In this document: positions 7,239 through 17,303 of the stretch, piece by piece
How the letters are laid out: each line of letters begins with the position of its first letter
Position numbering within the stretch: position 1 is the stretch's first letter
The notes under the pieces: generated by a model
The model's database searches: none
Told to the model about the DNA's origin: nothing
Seen by the model: only the letters and a program-made list of their open reading frames with translations
Made by a program: the position numbers and the translations under genes
Source: Bordetella genomosp. 13
GTDB taxonomy: Bacteria; Pseudomonadota; Gammaproteobacteria; Burkholderiales; Burkholderiaceae_B
DNA length: 64,000 bases
NCBI RefSeq assembly: GCF_002119665.1
Contig: NZ_CP021111.1
Location: 5,316,930 to 5,380,929, forward strand
Direction of reading: 5' to 3'

Positions 7239-9557
7239 ATGAATTCCAGGCCCGATCCGCGCACGTCCGCTTTCGCGCGGCTGCGCATGCTGCCCAGGCT
7301 GGCGGCCGCGCTGCTGTGGGCGGCCGGCGCAAGCGCGGCGCACGCGCAGGCCGCGGCGGCGCCGGAACAGCCCGTCATGCCTGCCGAGGCGGCCATGCCA
7401 GCCGGTGCGCCGGATGCCGACGCATCGCTGCCCGCGGGCGCCCGCACGTACAGCGTGCCGCTGTACGACCTGGGGGCGCGCCAGGGGCTGCCGCTGCGCG
7501 GCGTGGACGGCTACAACGGCGTGGACTTCGGCCTGCGCGCCGACGAGCGCGTGGTGCGCGCGCGCCTGCTGATGGACTACACCTATTCGCCGGCGCTGCT
7601 GCCCGAGCTGTCGCACATCAAGGTGCAGATCAACGGCGACGTGGCCAACAGCATCGCGCTGCCGAAGGAAACCGCCGGCACGCCGCAGCAGCGCGCGGTC
7701 GACCTGCCCGTGCCGGCATTGCGCGAATTCAATCGTCTTGACCTGCAGCTGATCGGCCATTACACGCTCAGTTGCGAAGATCCCGTCCATTCCAGCCTGT
7801 GGGCCAACGTCGGCCCGCGCAGCGCCCTCGAACTGTCGGTGGTGCCGGTGGACCTGCCCAACGACCTGGCGCTGCTGCCGGTTCCCTTCTTCGACCCACG
7901 CGACGGCCGGCCGCTGGAGTTGCCGGTGGTGATGCCCGGCGCGCCCGGTGCGGGTCGCCTCGAGGCCGCCGGCATCGTGTCGTCCTGGCTGGGGGCGCTG
8001 GCGGGATACCGCGGCGCCAGTTTCCCCGTGAGCCTGGACGCGCTGCCGGCACACGGCCATGCGGTCGTGCTGGCGCGGCAGGGCGATGCCTTGCCCGCGC
8101 TGCAACTGCCGGCCTTGTCCGGCCCGACGCTGGCCATCGTGGCCAATCCCAATGATGCGCACGGCAAGCTGCTGCTGGTGCTGGGCCGCGACGACGCCGA
8201 GATCCGCCAGGCCGCGACCGCGCTGGCGCTGGGCCACCAGACGCTGTCGGGGCCCACGGCGGCGATCACCAGGCTGGTGGCCCCCGAGGCCCGCCAGCCG
8301 TATGACGCTCCCAACTGGCTGCGCCGCGATCGTCCCACGCAGTTCGGCGAACTGCTGCCCGCCAGCCAGTTGACGGTATACGGACATCGTCCGGCGCCGG
8401 TGAATCTGAATCTGCGGCTGCCTCCGGGCCTGTTCGGCTGGCGCAGCGACGGCGTGCCGATCGACCTGCGCTACCGCTATTCGCCGCGTCCCGGTGCGCA
8501 TCAATCGGTGCTCGAGGTCACTGCCGGCGACCAGCTGGTGCAAAGCGTGTCGCTGCGCTCCGAACGGCGCGAAGAGACCTTCAGCAGGGTGTTCGGCATG
8601 CCGCTGTCGGAGTCGCGCGCGACGGTGCAGGTGCCCACGTACATGCTGCCTCCGCTGGCGGCGCTGCAGTTCCGCTACATCTACGAATACGCCAAGCTCG
8701 GCGAATGCCAGAACAGCATCGTCGACAACATCATGAGCGCGATCGATCCCGGATCGACGATCGACATCTCGGGGCTGCCGCAGTACGCGCCCATGCCCGA
8801 CCTGCGCGCCTACGCCGATGCGGGCTTCCCGTTCACGCGGATGGCCGACCTGTCGGAGACGGCCGTGATCCTGCCCGACCAGCCGGGCCCCGCCGACTAC
8901 GCCGCGTATCTGGGCCTGCTGGGCGCGATGGGCGAGTCCACAGGCTATCCCGGCGTGGGCGTGACCGTGGGGCAGGCGGCACAGGCCGACTCGCTGCGCG
9001 GCAAGGACCTGCTGGTGCTTGCCTCGGGCGACAACCAGCCCTTGCTGAAGCGCTGGCACGGCGACCTGCCCAGGGGCTTCGACGGCAGCCGCGGCTTCGG
9101 CATTTCCGACTGGCTGTCGCGCACGCTGGATTGGCGAGGCGACGATCCGCGCGACCGCCGGGCATCGGCCCATGCGCGGGTCGCATCCACCAGCAGCGGC
9201 GCCACCGGCGTGCTGGCCGGCATGGAATCGCCGCTGTCTTCCGGCCGCAGCGTGGTGGTGGTCTCCGGCAGCAACGCCGATGGCCTGGCCGCGGCGGTGC
9301 GGGCCGTGCGCGCCAACCGCAACAACGTCGACAAGATCGAAGGCAGCCTGGCCGTGGTCCACGGCGCCGAAGTCTCGTCCCTGGCCAACGAACAGAGCTA
9401 TTACGTCGGCAGCCTGCCGACGTGGCTGGCGGTGCAGTGGTTCTTCGCCAATCATCCGCTGCTGCTGGTGCTGGCGGTGCTGTTGAGCGCCACGGTCATT
9501 GCCGTGCTGGTCTACCTGTCCCTGCGCGCTCGTGCGCAACGCCGCCTCGGATCCTGA
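7239..9557 (+). CDS. bcsB: Cellulose synthase regulatory subunit BcsB, first copy
   Basis: Periplasmic partner of BcsA, anchored by a C-terminal membrane helix, which guides the glucan and carries carbohydrate-binding and flavodoxin-like domains. The 772-aa product has a signal peptide (LPRLAAALLWAAGASAAHAQA), the BcsB repeats with SHIKVQINGD and LIGHYTLSCEDPVHSSLWAN, and a C-terminal helix near residues 735-760. ATG 7239 follows GGGAGC. It is 14 bases after bcsA and followed almost directly by a second bcsB-like gene. The two are aligned along their whole length but clearly diverged. Usually one bcsB is found per operon, so one copy may have a specialised role. Confidence 0.94.
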   Translation: MNSRPDPRTSAFARLRMLPRLAAALLWAAGASAAHAQAAAAPEQPVMPAEAAMPAGAPDADASLPAGARTYSVPLYDLGARQGLPLRGVDGYNGVDFGLRADERVVRARLLMDYTYSPALLPELSHIKVQINGDVANSIALPKETAGTPQQRAVDLPVPALREFNRLDLQLIGHYTLSCEDPVHSSLWANVGPRSALELSVVPVDLPNDLALLPVPFFDPRDGRPLELPVVMPGAPGAGRLEAAGIVSSWLGALAGYRGASFPVSLDALPAHGHAVVLARQGDALPALQLPALSGPTLAIVANPNDAHGKLLLVLGRDDAEIRQAATALALGHQTLSGPTAAITRLVAPEARQPYDAPNWLRRDRPTQFGELLPASQLTVYGHRPAPVNLNLRLPPGLFGWRSDGVPIDLRYRYSPRPGAHQSVLEVTAGDQLVQSVSLRSERREETFSRVFGMPLSESRATVQVPTYMLPPLAALQFRYIYEYAKLGECQNSIVDNIMSAIDPGSTIDISGLPQYAPMPDLRAYADAGFPFTRMADLSETAVILPDQPGPADYAAYLGLLGAMGESTGYPGVGVTVGQAAQADSLRGKDLLVLASGDNQPLLKRWHGDLPRGFDGSRGFGISDWLSRTLDWRGDDPRDRRASAHARVASTSSGATGVLAGMESPLSSGRSVVVVSGSNADGLAAAVRAVRANRNNVDKIEGSLAVVHGAEVSSLANEQSYYVGSLPTWLAVQWFFANHPLLLVLAVLLSATVIAVLVYLSLRARAQRRLGS

Positions 9558-9595
9558 AGATGTCCTCGCACAAACACCAAGAAAAGAGCTACTCC

Positions 9596-11929
9596 ATGCG
9601 TCAGTCCGGCCTGCGTGCGCCGCGCGGCTTCTTCCTGCGGCCCGGGATCGTGAAGTGGGGCGCGCTGCTGATGAGCTGCGTGCTGGGCACGCAGGCGACG
9701 GCGCAGTCCGGCGCGCGTGCGCCGGGTGTCGCGCAGCCGTCTCCCGCAGCCGAGCCCGCGCCCGCGGCCGCTCCTGCGCCCTTTCAGCCCAACGTGCGCT
9801 ACACGCTCGAGCAGCTGGGCGCGCAATACCCCGTGAACCTGCGCGGCGTGGACGGCAGCAATACTTTCTCGTTCGGCGTGCGCAACGACCAGGTGGTGAC
9901 CGGGGCGCGGCTGGACCTGCGCTACGCCTATTCGCCCTCGCTGTTGACCGACCTGTCGCACATCAATGTGCTGGTCAATGACGAAGTGGCCGCCACGATA
10001 CCGGTGCCCAGGGAAACGGCGGGCACGAACCTGCAGCGCACCGTCGACATCCCGCCCTACCTGATCACCGCGTTCAGCAATCTGCGGCTGCAGCTGATCG
10101 GCCACTACACGATGGAGTGCGAGGATCCCCTGCACTCCAGCCTGTGGGCCAACATCAGCAACCAGAGCTCGCTGCAGCTGGCCACCGCGCCGCTGCAGCT
10201 GCCCAACGACCTGGCCCTGCTGCCCGAGCCCTTCTTCGACCGCCGCGATGGCCGCCGCCTGGAGCTGCCATTCGTGTTCGCCGGCAATCCCGACGGCGCC
10301 GTGCTGGAAGCGGCTGGCGCCGTGTCGTCGTGGTTCGGCGCGCTGGCGGGTTATCGCGGCGCGCGTTTCCCCGCCTCGGTGGCGCAGATTCCGGCGCAGG
10401 GCAACGCGGTCGTGTTCGCGGCCGGCGGCGCGCAGGCCGGCATGGCGCCGGCGCCGCTGCAAGGCCCGACGCTGGCCGTCGTGACCAACCCCAACGATCC
10501 CAACGGCAAGCTGCTGCTGGTGATGGGGCGCGATGCCAAGGAACTGAAGCAGGCCGCCGCGGCGCTGGTCACCGGCAGCCAGACGCTGACCGGCCCCTCG
10601 GCCAGCATCACGCAGTTCGCGGACCTGCAGCCGCGCAAGCCCTACGACGCGCCCAAGTGGCTGCGCACCGATCGGCCCGTGTCCTTCGGCGAGTTGATCG
10701 ACGCGCAGCGCCTGAACGTGTCGGGCTACAGCCCAGACACCATCCGCGTCGACGTGCGCGTGCCGCCGGACCTGTTCGGCTGGCGCGAGGGCAAGGTGCC
10801 GGTGGACCTGCACTATCGCTATACGCCGCAACCCACGTCGGTGAACTCGGCGCTGCTGTTCAGCGTGGACGACCAGTTCGTGAAGTCCATGCCGCTGTTC
10901 GCGCTGGAACGCATCGAGGACGGCGGCAAGCTGCGCGGCCAGGTGCTGCCCGACGAGAGCCTGCCGATGCAGGCGCGGCTGGACGTGCCCCTGGAGCTGC
11001 TGAAATCGCGTGCGCAGCTCCAGTTCCGCTACATGTACGACTACATCAAGCAGGGCGAGTGCCGCGACATCATCATCGACAATGTGCGCGGCGCCATCGA
11101 TCCCGAATCGACGATAGACGTCAGCGGCTATCCGCACTACATCGCGATGCCGGATCTTGCGGCCTTCTCGCAGGCCGGTTTCCCGTTCACGCGCATGGCG
11201 GACCTGTCTGAAACCGCCGTCATCCTGGGCGCGAACGCCGGCCCGCAGGAATACGCCGCGTACCTGACCGTGATGGGCCGCATGGGCGAGTCCACCGGTT
11301 ATCCCGCCACCGGCGTCACGGTGCTGCGCGCGCAGCAGGCGTCTTCCGCGCCGTCGGGCAAGGACCTGCTGGTCATCGCCTCGGGCGCAGACCAGACGTG
11401 GCTGAAAGAGTGGGCCGAGCGCATGCCGGCGGCGTATGAACGTGGCGCGCGCTTCGCCGTGTCCGACCTGGTGTATCGCGTGATGGGCTGGTTCCATGTC
11501 GATCCGCGCCTGGACGAGGCGCCGCGCCGTACGGCGCTGGCCTACACCAGCAGCGGCGTCAGCGCGGTGGTGGCCGGTTTCGAGTCGCCGCAGGAAGACC
11601 GGCGCAGCGTGGTGCTGATCGCCAGCAACCGGCCCGAGGGCCTGCAGGATGCCGCCCTGGCCTTGCTGGGCGGCAAGGAGTACGAACGTCCCATCCAGGG
11701 CAGCCTGGCCGTCATCCGCGGCAAGCAGGTGGATTCGCTGGTGGGCGAGCATCACTACTATGTCGGCGAACTGGGCTTCTTCAAGCGCATCGACTGGTGG
11801 CTGTCCGCCATCTCGCCGAACCTGACGCTGGCCGGGCTGGCGGCGTCGCTGATCGTGCTGGCGGCGCTGCTGGGCCTGCTGCTTGCATGGGTGCTGGGCC
11901 GTCGCAAGCCTCGCGCTCCGTCGGCTTGA
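9596..11929 (+). CDS. Second BcsB-like cellulose synthase subunit (tandem paralog)
   Basis: A full-length paralog of the preceding bcsB (777 aa from the chosen start), sharing LIGHYTMECEDPLHSSLWAN, PFTRMADLSETAVIL, MGESTGYP and a C-terminal membrane helix. It keeps a signal peptide (VKWGALLMSCVLGTQATAQ) followed by a longer Pro/Ala-rich linker. ATG 9596 was preferred because AAGAG lies seven bases upstream and the signal peptide then has normal length; ATG 9560, twelve codons earlier and three bases after the first bcsB, is the alternative. The gene is intact, with no sign of decay, and is five bases from bcsZ. It may form hetero-oligomers with the first BcsB or be specialised for acetylated polymer; neither is shown. 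Confidence 0.9.
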   Translation: MRQSGLRAPRGFFLRPGIVKWGALLMSCVLGTQATAQSGARAPGVAQPSPAAEPAPAAAPAPFQPNVRYTLEQLGAQYPVNLRGVDGSNTFSFGVRNDQVVTGARLDLRYAYSPSLLTDLSHINVLVNDEVAATIPVPRETAGTNLQRTVDIPPYLITAFSNLRLQLIGHYTMECEDPLHSSLWANISNQSSLQLATAPLQLPNDLALLPEPFFDRRDGRRLELPFVFAGNPDGAVLEAAGAVSSWFGALAGYRGARFPASVAQIPAQGNAVVFAAGGAQAGMAPAPLQGPTLAVVTNPNDPNGKLLLVMGRDAKELKQAAAALVTGSQTLTGPSASITQFADLQPRKPYDAPKWLRTDRPVSFGELIDAQRLNVSGYSPDTIRVDVRVPPDLFGWREGKVPVDLHYRYTPQPTSVNSALLFSVDDQFVKSMPLFALERIEDGGKLRGQVLPDESLPMQARLDVPLELLKSRAQLQFRYMYDYIKQGECRDIIIDNVRGAIDPESTIDVSGYPHYIAMPDLAAFSQAGFPFTRMADLSETAVILGANAGPQEYAAYLTVMGRMGESTGYPATGVTVLRAQQASSAPSGKDLLVIASGADQTWLKEWAERMPAAYERGARFAVSDLVYRVMGWFHVDPRLDEAPRRTALAYTSSGVSAVVAGFESPQEDRRSVVLIASNRPEGLQDAALALLGGKEYERPIQGSLAVIRGKQVDSLVGEHHYYVGELGFFKRIDWWLSAISPNLTLAGLAASLIVLAALLGLLLAWVLGRRKPRAPSA

Positions 11930-11934
11930 CGGCC

Positions 11935-13173
11935 ATGCGCGCCATGCCGCCACGACGCCTGTCGACGCTGCCTGGCCGCGTCGGCGGCGCGTTTGTCGGC
12001 GCGATCATGGCGGCATGGATCGCGCTGCTGGCGCCGGCCACGGCTGGGGCGGCCGACGCGCCGGATGCGGCCGTGTGCGGACCGCGGGCATGGCCCAGGT
12101 ACGACGGCTTTCTCGCGCACTTCGTGCAGCCCGACGGACGCGTGCTCGACGGCAGCACGCCGCAGCAGCACAGCACCTCCGAAGGGCAGTCGTACGGCAT
12201 GTTCTTCGCGCTCGTCGCGGGCGATCGCGCCACCTTCGACCGCCTGTGGCGCTGGACCGTCGACAACCTGGCCGCGGGCGACATCGCGGCCAATCTGCCT
12301 GCCTGGTCCTGGGGCCGGCGCGATGACGGCTCGTGGGGCGTGCTCGACGCCAATGCGGCATCCGATGCCGACGTGTGGTTCGTCTACGCGCTGCTCGAGG
12401 CCGCGCGCCTGTGGAATCGCCCGCATTATGAAGGCGATGCGCGCGCGCTGCTCAAGCAGATCGAGGCCCGCGAGATCGCGCACCTGCCCGGCTTCGGAGC
12501 GATGCTGTTGCCGGGCCCGTACGGCTTCGTGCAGCCGGGCCTGCAATGGCGCCTGAACCCCAGCTACCTGCCTGTGCCGGTGCTGCGCCGCCTGGCCGAA
12601 GCGTCGCCGCAGGGACCATGGTCCGCCATTGCCGACAACACGCTGCGGCTGGTGCGCCAGACCAGCCCGCACGGCTATGCGCCCGATTGGACGGCCTATC
12701 GTGCAAGCGGAACCGGCGGCGAGTTCATCGCCGATCCCGTCAAGGGGCCGGTCGGCAGCTACGACGCCATCCGCGTCTATCTCTGGGCAGGCATGATGCC
12801 GCACGCCGATCCGCTGGCGCGTCCGATGCAGGAAGCGGTGGCCGGCCTGGCGCGCGCCGCGGCCCGGTCCGGCGCGCCGCCGGAAACCGTGCAGACCGAC
12901 AGCGGCAGCGTCGCGGGCGCCGGCCCGTACGGATTCTCGGCAGCGCTGCTGCCCTACCTGCAAACCACGGGCCAGGCCGAGTTGTTGCGCGGCCAGTCGC
13001 GGCGCGTGCAAGACGGCTGGGACGCCAACGTGGCGGCCGCGCGGACGGGACAGCGCCAGCCCACCTACTACGACTACATGCTCGGCCTGTTCGGCACTGG
13101 CTGGCTCGAGCAGCGCTACGCATTCGGCGCATCCGGAAGGGTGCAGCTACCGAAGGAGAACACATGTCCATGA
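11935..13173 (+). CDS. bcsZ: Periplasmic cellulase BcsZ (endo-1,4-beta-glucanase, GH8)
   Basis: Glycoside hydrolase family 8 endoglucanase that trims or edits glucan chains in the periplasm during export. The 412-aa product has an N-terminal signal sequence (AFVGAIMAAWIALLAPATAGAA). The catalytic acid region STSEGQSYGM places Glu at about residue 83; DANAASDADVWF carries the conserved Asp residues, and GSYDAIRVYLWAGM (Asp about 277) is the other family signature. ATG 11935 lies five bases after the second bcsB; an ATG nine bases later is also possible. The stop overlaps the bcsC start by ten bases, indicating translational coupling. Confidence 0.94.
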   Translation: MRAMPPRRLSTLPGRVGGAFVGAIMAAWIALLAPATAGAADAPDAAVCGPRAWPRYDGFLAHFVQPDGRVLDGSTPQQHSTSEGQSYGMFFALVAGDRATFDRLWRWTVDNLAAGDIAANLPAWSWGRRDDGSWGVLDANAASDADVWFVYALLEAARLWNRPHYEGDARALLKQIEAREIAHLPGFGAMLLPGPYGFVQPGLQWRLNPSYLPVPVLRRLAEASPQGPWSAIADNTLRLVRQTSPHGYAPDWTAYRASGTGGEFIADPVKGPVGSYDAIRVYLWAGMMPHADPLARPMQEAVAGLARAAARSGAPPETVQTDSGSVAGAGPYGFSAALLPYLQTTGQAELLRGQSRRVQDGWDANVAAARTGQRQPTYYDYMLGLFGTGWLEQRYAFGASGRVQLPKENTCP

Positions 13174-16100
13174 GCCGCCACACGATAGCCGCGGGGCTGT
13201 TGGCGACCTTGCTGCATCAGGCCGGCTGGGCCCAGCCCGACGCCGCCTCGACATTGGTGGAGCAGGGCCGCTACTGGCAGTCGCAGGGCGACATGCGCCG
13301 TGCGGCCCAGGCCTGGGAAAAGCTGCTGTTGACCGATCCGAACCACGCCGAAGCGCTGTACGGCATGGGGCTCGCAGCCCTGCGCGAGAACCGCGGCGGC
13401 GAGGCGCAGCAATACCTGGAACGCCTGCGCCGGCTGGACGCCAAGAGCGCCTACGCGCAGCGCCTGCAGCAGGACATCACGCTGGCCGGCGGCGCCGGCA
13501 AGACGGACCTGGAGAACGCGCGCGCCAAGGCCGCGGGCGGCGACATGCCCGGCGCCATCGCCGATTACCGGCGGGCCTTCCAGGGCCGCGAGCCGCAGGG
13601 CGAACTGGCGCTGGAGTACTACAGCCGCCTGGGCTATGTGGACGGCGAGCTGACGCCCGCGATTGCGGGCCTGGAGCGACTGTCGCGCGAATCGCCGGGC
13701 AATCCCAACATCCAGCTGGCCCTGGCCAAGCACCTGATACGCACCGAGAACCGCCGCGCCGAAGGCGTGAAGCTGCTTGCCCAGCTGTCGCGCCGCAACG
13801 ACGTGGGCGCGGACGCGCTGGAAAGCTGGCGCATGGGCCTGGTGTGGATCGGCAATCCGCGGCCGGCCGAGAAGCCGCTGTTCGAGGCGTATCTGCAGGC
13901 GCATCCCGACGACAAGGCGATCCGCGACCAGATGCAGCGCACGGCCGCGCCCGCGACGGCGGCTCGCACGAGCGGCGCCGCGCGCGCCGCCGCGCCGTGG
14001 CGGCAGGATCCGCGCCTGGCGCGCGGCTTCGCGGCACTCGAATCCGGCGACCTGGTGTCGGCCGAGGCGGCATTCCAGGAGAAGCTGCGCGAGAGCCCCG
14101 ACAACGCCGACGCGCTGGGCGGAATGGGCGTGGTGCGCATGCAGCAGAACGACCCGGTGCGCGCGCAGGAGCTGCTGGCGCGCGCCGCCTCGCGGCCCGG
14201 CGCCGGCGCCAACTGGAAAAAGGCGCTGAACGGCGCGCGCTACTGGGCGCTGGTGGACCAGGCCGAGTCGGCGCGGGATGCCGGCGATACGGCCGGCGCC
14301 AGGCGCATGCTCGAGCAGGCCGTCAAGCTCGACAGCGGCCCCACCGCTGCCTACAACGCGATGGGCCGCCTCTATCTGGCCGACAATGACCTTGCAGGCG
14401 CGGAGCGCGTCTTCCGCGCCGTGCTGGCGCGCCATCGCAACGATCCCGAAGCCATGCGCGGGCTGGTCAGCGTGCTGTCGCAAAGCGGCCGGCCCGAAGA
14501 AGCCATGGCGCTGGTGCAGACGATGAGCCCCGAGCAGGCGGCCGAAGTCGGCGAAGTGGGCCGGCTGCGCGCGGCCGTGGCTGCCGGTCAGGCGCGCGCC
14601 GCCGACCAGCGCGGCGACACGGCCGGCGCGCGGCGCGCGCTCGAGGATGCCGTCAGCAACGACCCCACCAATCCGTGGACGCGCTACGAGCTGGCTCGCC
14701 TGCTGCTGCGCACGGGCGCGGATACCGAGGCGCAGCGCGTGGTGGACGGCCTGCTTCAGACGCATCCCGACATGCCCGAGGCGCTGTACGCCAGCGCGCT
14801 GGTCTCTTCCGAGCGCGGCCAGTCGTCCCGGGCCTACGACACGCTGTCGCGCGTGCCCGAACAGTCGCGCACGCCCGAGATGGCCGCGCTGGAGCGCCGC
14901 CTGTGGGTGCAGGCCCAGGCCGCCCAGGCCGCGGCCATGGCCAAGGCGGGACAGCCCGACCAGGCGCGCGCGCTGCTGGCCAGCCTCGAGCCCGCCGCCG
15001 CGCAGGACCCGCAACTGCTGGGCGCGATCGGTCAGGCTTATGTCGATGCGGGCGATCCCGGGCGCGGCCTGTCGCTGCTGCGTCCGCTGGTGTCCGGCGC
15101 CGAGCCGGGCACCGACGTGCTGATGCCCTATGCGGGCCTGCTGCTGAAGGCCGACCAGGACGTGGAGGCCGCCGGCGTGCTGCGCCGCCTGCAAGGCCGG
15201 CCGATGAGCGCGGGCCAGCGCGTCGCCTTCGACGATCTGGTGCGTCTCTATACCGTGCGCCAGGCGGACCGGCTGCGCGAACGCGGCGATCTGGTGGCGG
15301 CGTATGACATGCTGTCGCCCGTGCTGAAGCTGCGCCCCGACGATGCGCTCGCACAGGGCGCGCTGGCGCGCATGTACGCGGCCGGCGGCGATCGCGAGAA
15401 GGCGCTGGACATCTATCGCAAGCTGCTGGAACGCGAGCCTGACAACGCGCAATTGCAGATCGGCGCGGCCGGCGTGGCCGCGCAGTTGAACGACTGGCGC
15501 TACGCCGAGAAGGCGCTGAACAGCGCGCTGGCGATCGCCCCCGATGATCCCGACGTACTGGCCAGCGCGGCGCGTCTGTACCGCGCGCAAGGCAAGACGG
15601 GTCGCGCGGCGGAACTGTATGCCGCCGCTATCGCGGCGCAAGACAAGCGAAGCGCCCCTGCTCTGGCCTCGGCGGCCGCGGGCCGTGCGCCGGCCTCCGT
15701 CAATCCCTTTGTCGGCCGGCCGGGCCAACGCACGCAGTCCGCGCGTTCCGCACAGGTGCTGGGCGACGCGCTGGGCGAACCGGTGCTCGAAACCGCGCAG
15801 GCGGCGTCCTACGGCAGCGATTCGACGACGGCGGGCGCCGCGGTGATGCCCGTGGCGCAGCCTGCATCGCCCGCCGCCATGCCTTCACAGCCGCCGGGCG
15901 CCTATGCGCAGGAAACGCAGCCCATGGCCGCGCTTCCCTACTCGGGCGCGCCTGCGCGCACGACCACCGCGCCCGCCGCGCCCGCGGCGTCCGCGGTTGC
16001 CGTGGGCACGCAGCCATCGTCGCTGCGCGCCGAGCTGGACGAAGTGATGCAGGAACGCAGTCCCGAGATCCGCGCGGGCGGTTCCGTGCGCGCCAACAAT

Positions 16101-17270
16101 GGCGAGTCGGGCCTCAGCCGCATGACGGCCATCGAGGCGCCCGTCGAGGCCAGGCTGCCGCTGGGCGACGGCAAGCTCACGTTGAACGCCACGCCGGTGC
16201 ATGTCGATGCCGGCACCCTGGGCGGCAGCTACTACAAGAACAGCCGCTTCGGCGGCGGCCCCGTATCCAGCGCCGCGGAACTCACCGGCAATGCCGGTAC
16301 GGTGCGCTCGCTGCGCGACCGCGGCGTCGGCGCGTCGGTGGGATACGAGACTCGCGGCCTGGCCGCCGACATCGGCACCACGCCGCTGGGCTTCGAACGC
16401 AGCAACGTGGTCGGCGGCGTGAAGCTGAGCGGCGCGATGGGCGATAACAACCGCGCCTGGTACAGCGTCAACGTGTCGCGCCGCGCGGTCACCGACAGCG
16501 TGGTGTCGTTCGCCGGCGCGCGAGATCCGCGCCTGAATGCCGGCCTGCGCACGCTGGGAGTGGCCGGCAGCGAGGACGAGACCTGGGGCGCCGTTACCGC
16601 CAACGGTCTGTCGGGCCAGATCGGCCTGGAGGAGAACGACGTCGGCGTGTACGGATACGGGTCGTGGCACAAGCTGCTGGGCCACAACGTCGAATCGAAT
16701 TCGCGCACCGAGGTCGGCGTCGGCATGTACTCGCGCGTGATCCGCGAACACGATCGCCTGCTGACCGCCGGCGTCAATCTGGGCGGCATCTTCTACGACA
16801 ACAACCAGCGCTACTTCACCTACGGCCACGGCGGCTATTTCAGCCCGCAGCAGTTCTACGCGCTGAGTCTGCCGGTGACGTGGGCGCAGCGGCAGGGCCG
16901 CTTCAGCTACAAGCTGCAGGGCTCGGTCGGCGTGCAGTATTTCAAGGAAAACGACGCCGACTACTTCCCCACCAGCGGCCTGCTGCAGAACGCCGCCGCG
17001 GCGGGCATGGGCGTGGCCAACGGCTTCGGCTTCAGCACCGGCCGGCCCGTCTATGAAGGTCAATCCAAGACGTCCGTGGGCTACAGCCTGTCCGGCGCGG
17101 CCGAGTACCAGCTGACCCGGAATCTGTTCATGGGTGGAACTCTGGGCGTGGATAACGCCACTGACTACCGTCAATGGGCGGGCGGGCTGTATCTGCGCTA
17201 CGCCCTGTATCCCATGACGCGCCCCATGGATCTGCCCGTCGTCCCGTTCCAGTCGCCGTACGCACGCTGA
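13164..17270 (+). CDS. bcsC: Cellulose export protein BcsC (TPR scaffold and outer-membrane barrel)
   Basis: Outer-membrane exporter that threads cellulose through the periplasm and out of the cell. The 1368-aa protein has a signal peptide ending near AGWAQ, about 800 residues of tetratricopeptide repeats (for example ALYGMGLAALREN, AYNAMGRLYLADND, ALGGMGVVRMQQND), a Pro/Ala-rich linker at about 830-950 and a BcsC-type beta-barrel from about residue 951 (SSLRAELDEVMQERSPEIRAG) to the end. The barrel ends with PMDLPVVPFQSPYAR. ATG 13164 is preceded by AAGGAG at the ideal distance and overlaps bcsZ. The gene has normal length for the family and shows no damage. Confidence 0.95.
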   Translation: MSMSRHTIAAGLLATLLHQAGWAQPDAASTLVEQGRYWQSQGDMRRAAQAWEKLLLTDPNHAEALYGMGLAALRENRGGEAQQYLERLRRLDAKSAYAQRLQQDITLAGGAGKTDLENARAKAAGGDMPGAIADYRRAFQGREPQGELALEYYSRLGYVDGELTPAIAGLERLSRESPGNPNIQLALAKHLIRTENRRAEGVKLLAQLSRRNDVGADALESWRMGLVWIGNPRPAEKPLFEAYLQAHPDDKAIRDQMQRTAAPATAARTSGAARAAAPWRQDPRLARGFAALESGDLVSAEAAFQEKLRESPDNADALGGMGVVRMQQNDPVRAQELLARAASRPGAGANWKKALNGARYWALVDQAESARDAGDTAGARRMLEQAVKLDSGPTAAYNAMGRLYLADNDLAGAERVFRAVLARHRNDPEAMRGLVSVLSQSGRPEEAMALVQTMSPEQAAEVGEVGRLRAAVAAGQARAADQRGDTAGARRALEDAVSNDPTNPWTRYELARLLLRTGADTEAQRVVDGLLQTHPDMPEALYASALVSSERGQSSRAYDTLSRVPEQSRTPEMAALERRLWVQAQAAQAAAMAKAGQPDQARALLASLEPAAAQDPQLLGAIGQAYVDAGDPGRGLSLLRPLVSGAEPGTDVLMPYAGLLLKADQDVEAAGVLRRLQGRPMSAGQRVAFDDLVRLYTVRQADRLRERGDLVAAYDMLSPVLKLRPDDALAQGALARMYAAGGDREKALDIYRKLLEREPDNAQLQIGAAGVAAQLNDWRYAEKALNSALAIAPDDPDVLASAARLYRAQGKTGRAAELYAAAIAAQDKRSAPALASAAAGRAPASVNPFVGRPGQRTQSARSAQVLGDALGEPVLETAQAASYGSDSTTAGAAVMPVAQPASPAAMPSQPPGAYAQETQPMAALPYSGAPARTTTAPAAPAASAVAVGTQPSSLRAELDEVMQERSPEIRAGGSVRANNGESGLSRMTAIEAPVEARLPLGDGKLTLNATPVHVDAGTLGGSYYKNSRFGGGPVSSAAELTGNAGTVRSLRDRGVGASVGYETRGLAADIGTTPLGFERSNVVGGVKLSGAMGDNNRAWYSVNVSRRAVTDSVVSFAGARDPRLNAGLRTLGVAGSEDETWGAVTANGLSGQIGLEENDVGVYGYGSWHKLLGHNVESNSRTEVGVGMYSRVIREHDRLLTAGVNLGGIFYDNNQRYFTYGHGGYFSPQQFYALSLPVTWAQRQGRFSYKLQGSVGVQYFKENDADYFPTSGLLQNAAAAGMGVANGFGFSTGRPVYEGQSKTSVGYSLSGAAEYQLTRNLFMGGTLGVDNATDYRQWAGGLYLRYALYPMTRPMDLPVVPFQSPYAR

Positions 17271-17303
17271 GCGCGGCCGCGACGTGTTCTAGGAGTTATT
17301 GCA

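Noticed and set aside
5974..7332. Long minus-strand frame opposite bcsA, and similar long frames opposite bcsB, bcsC and the amidases
   Set aside because: Low-complexity His/Arg/Gln composition and complete overlap with real genes mark them as shadows.
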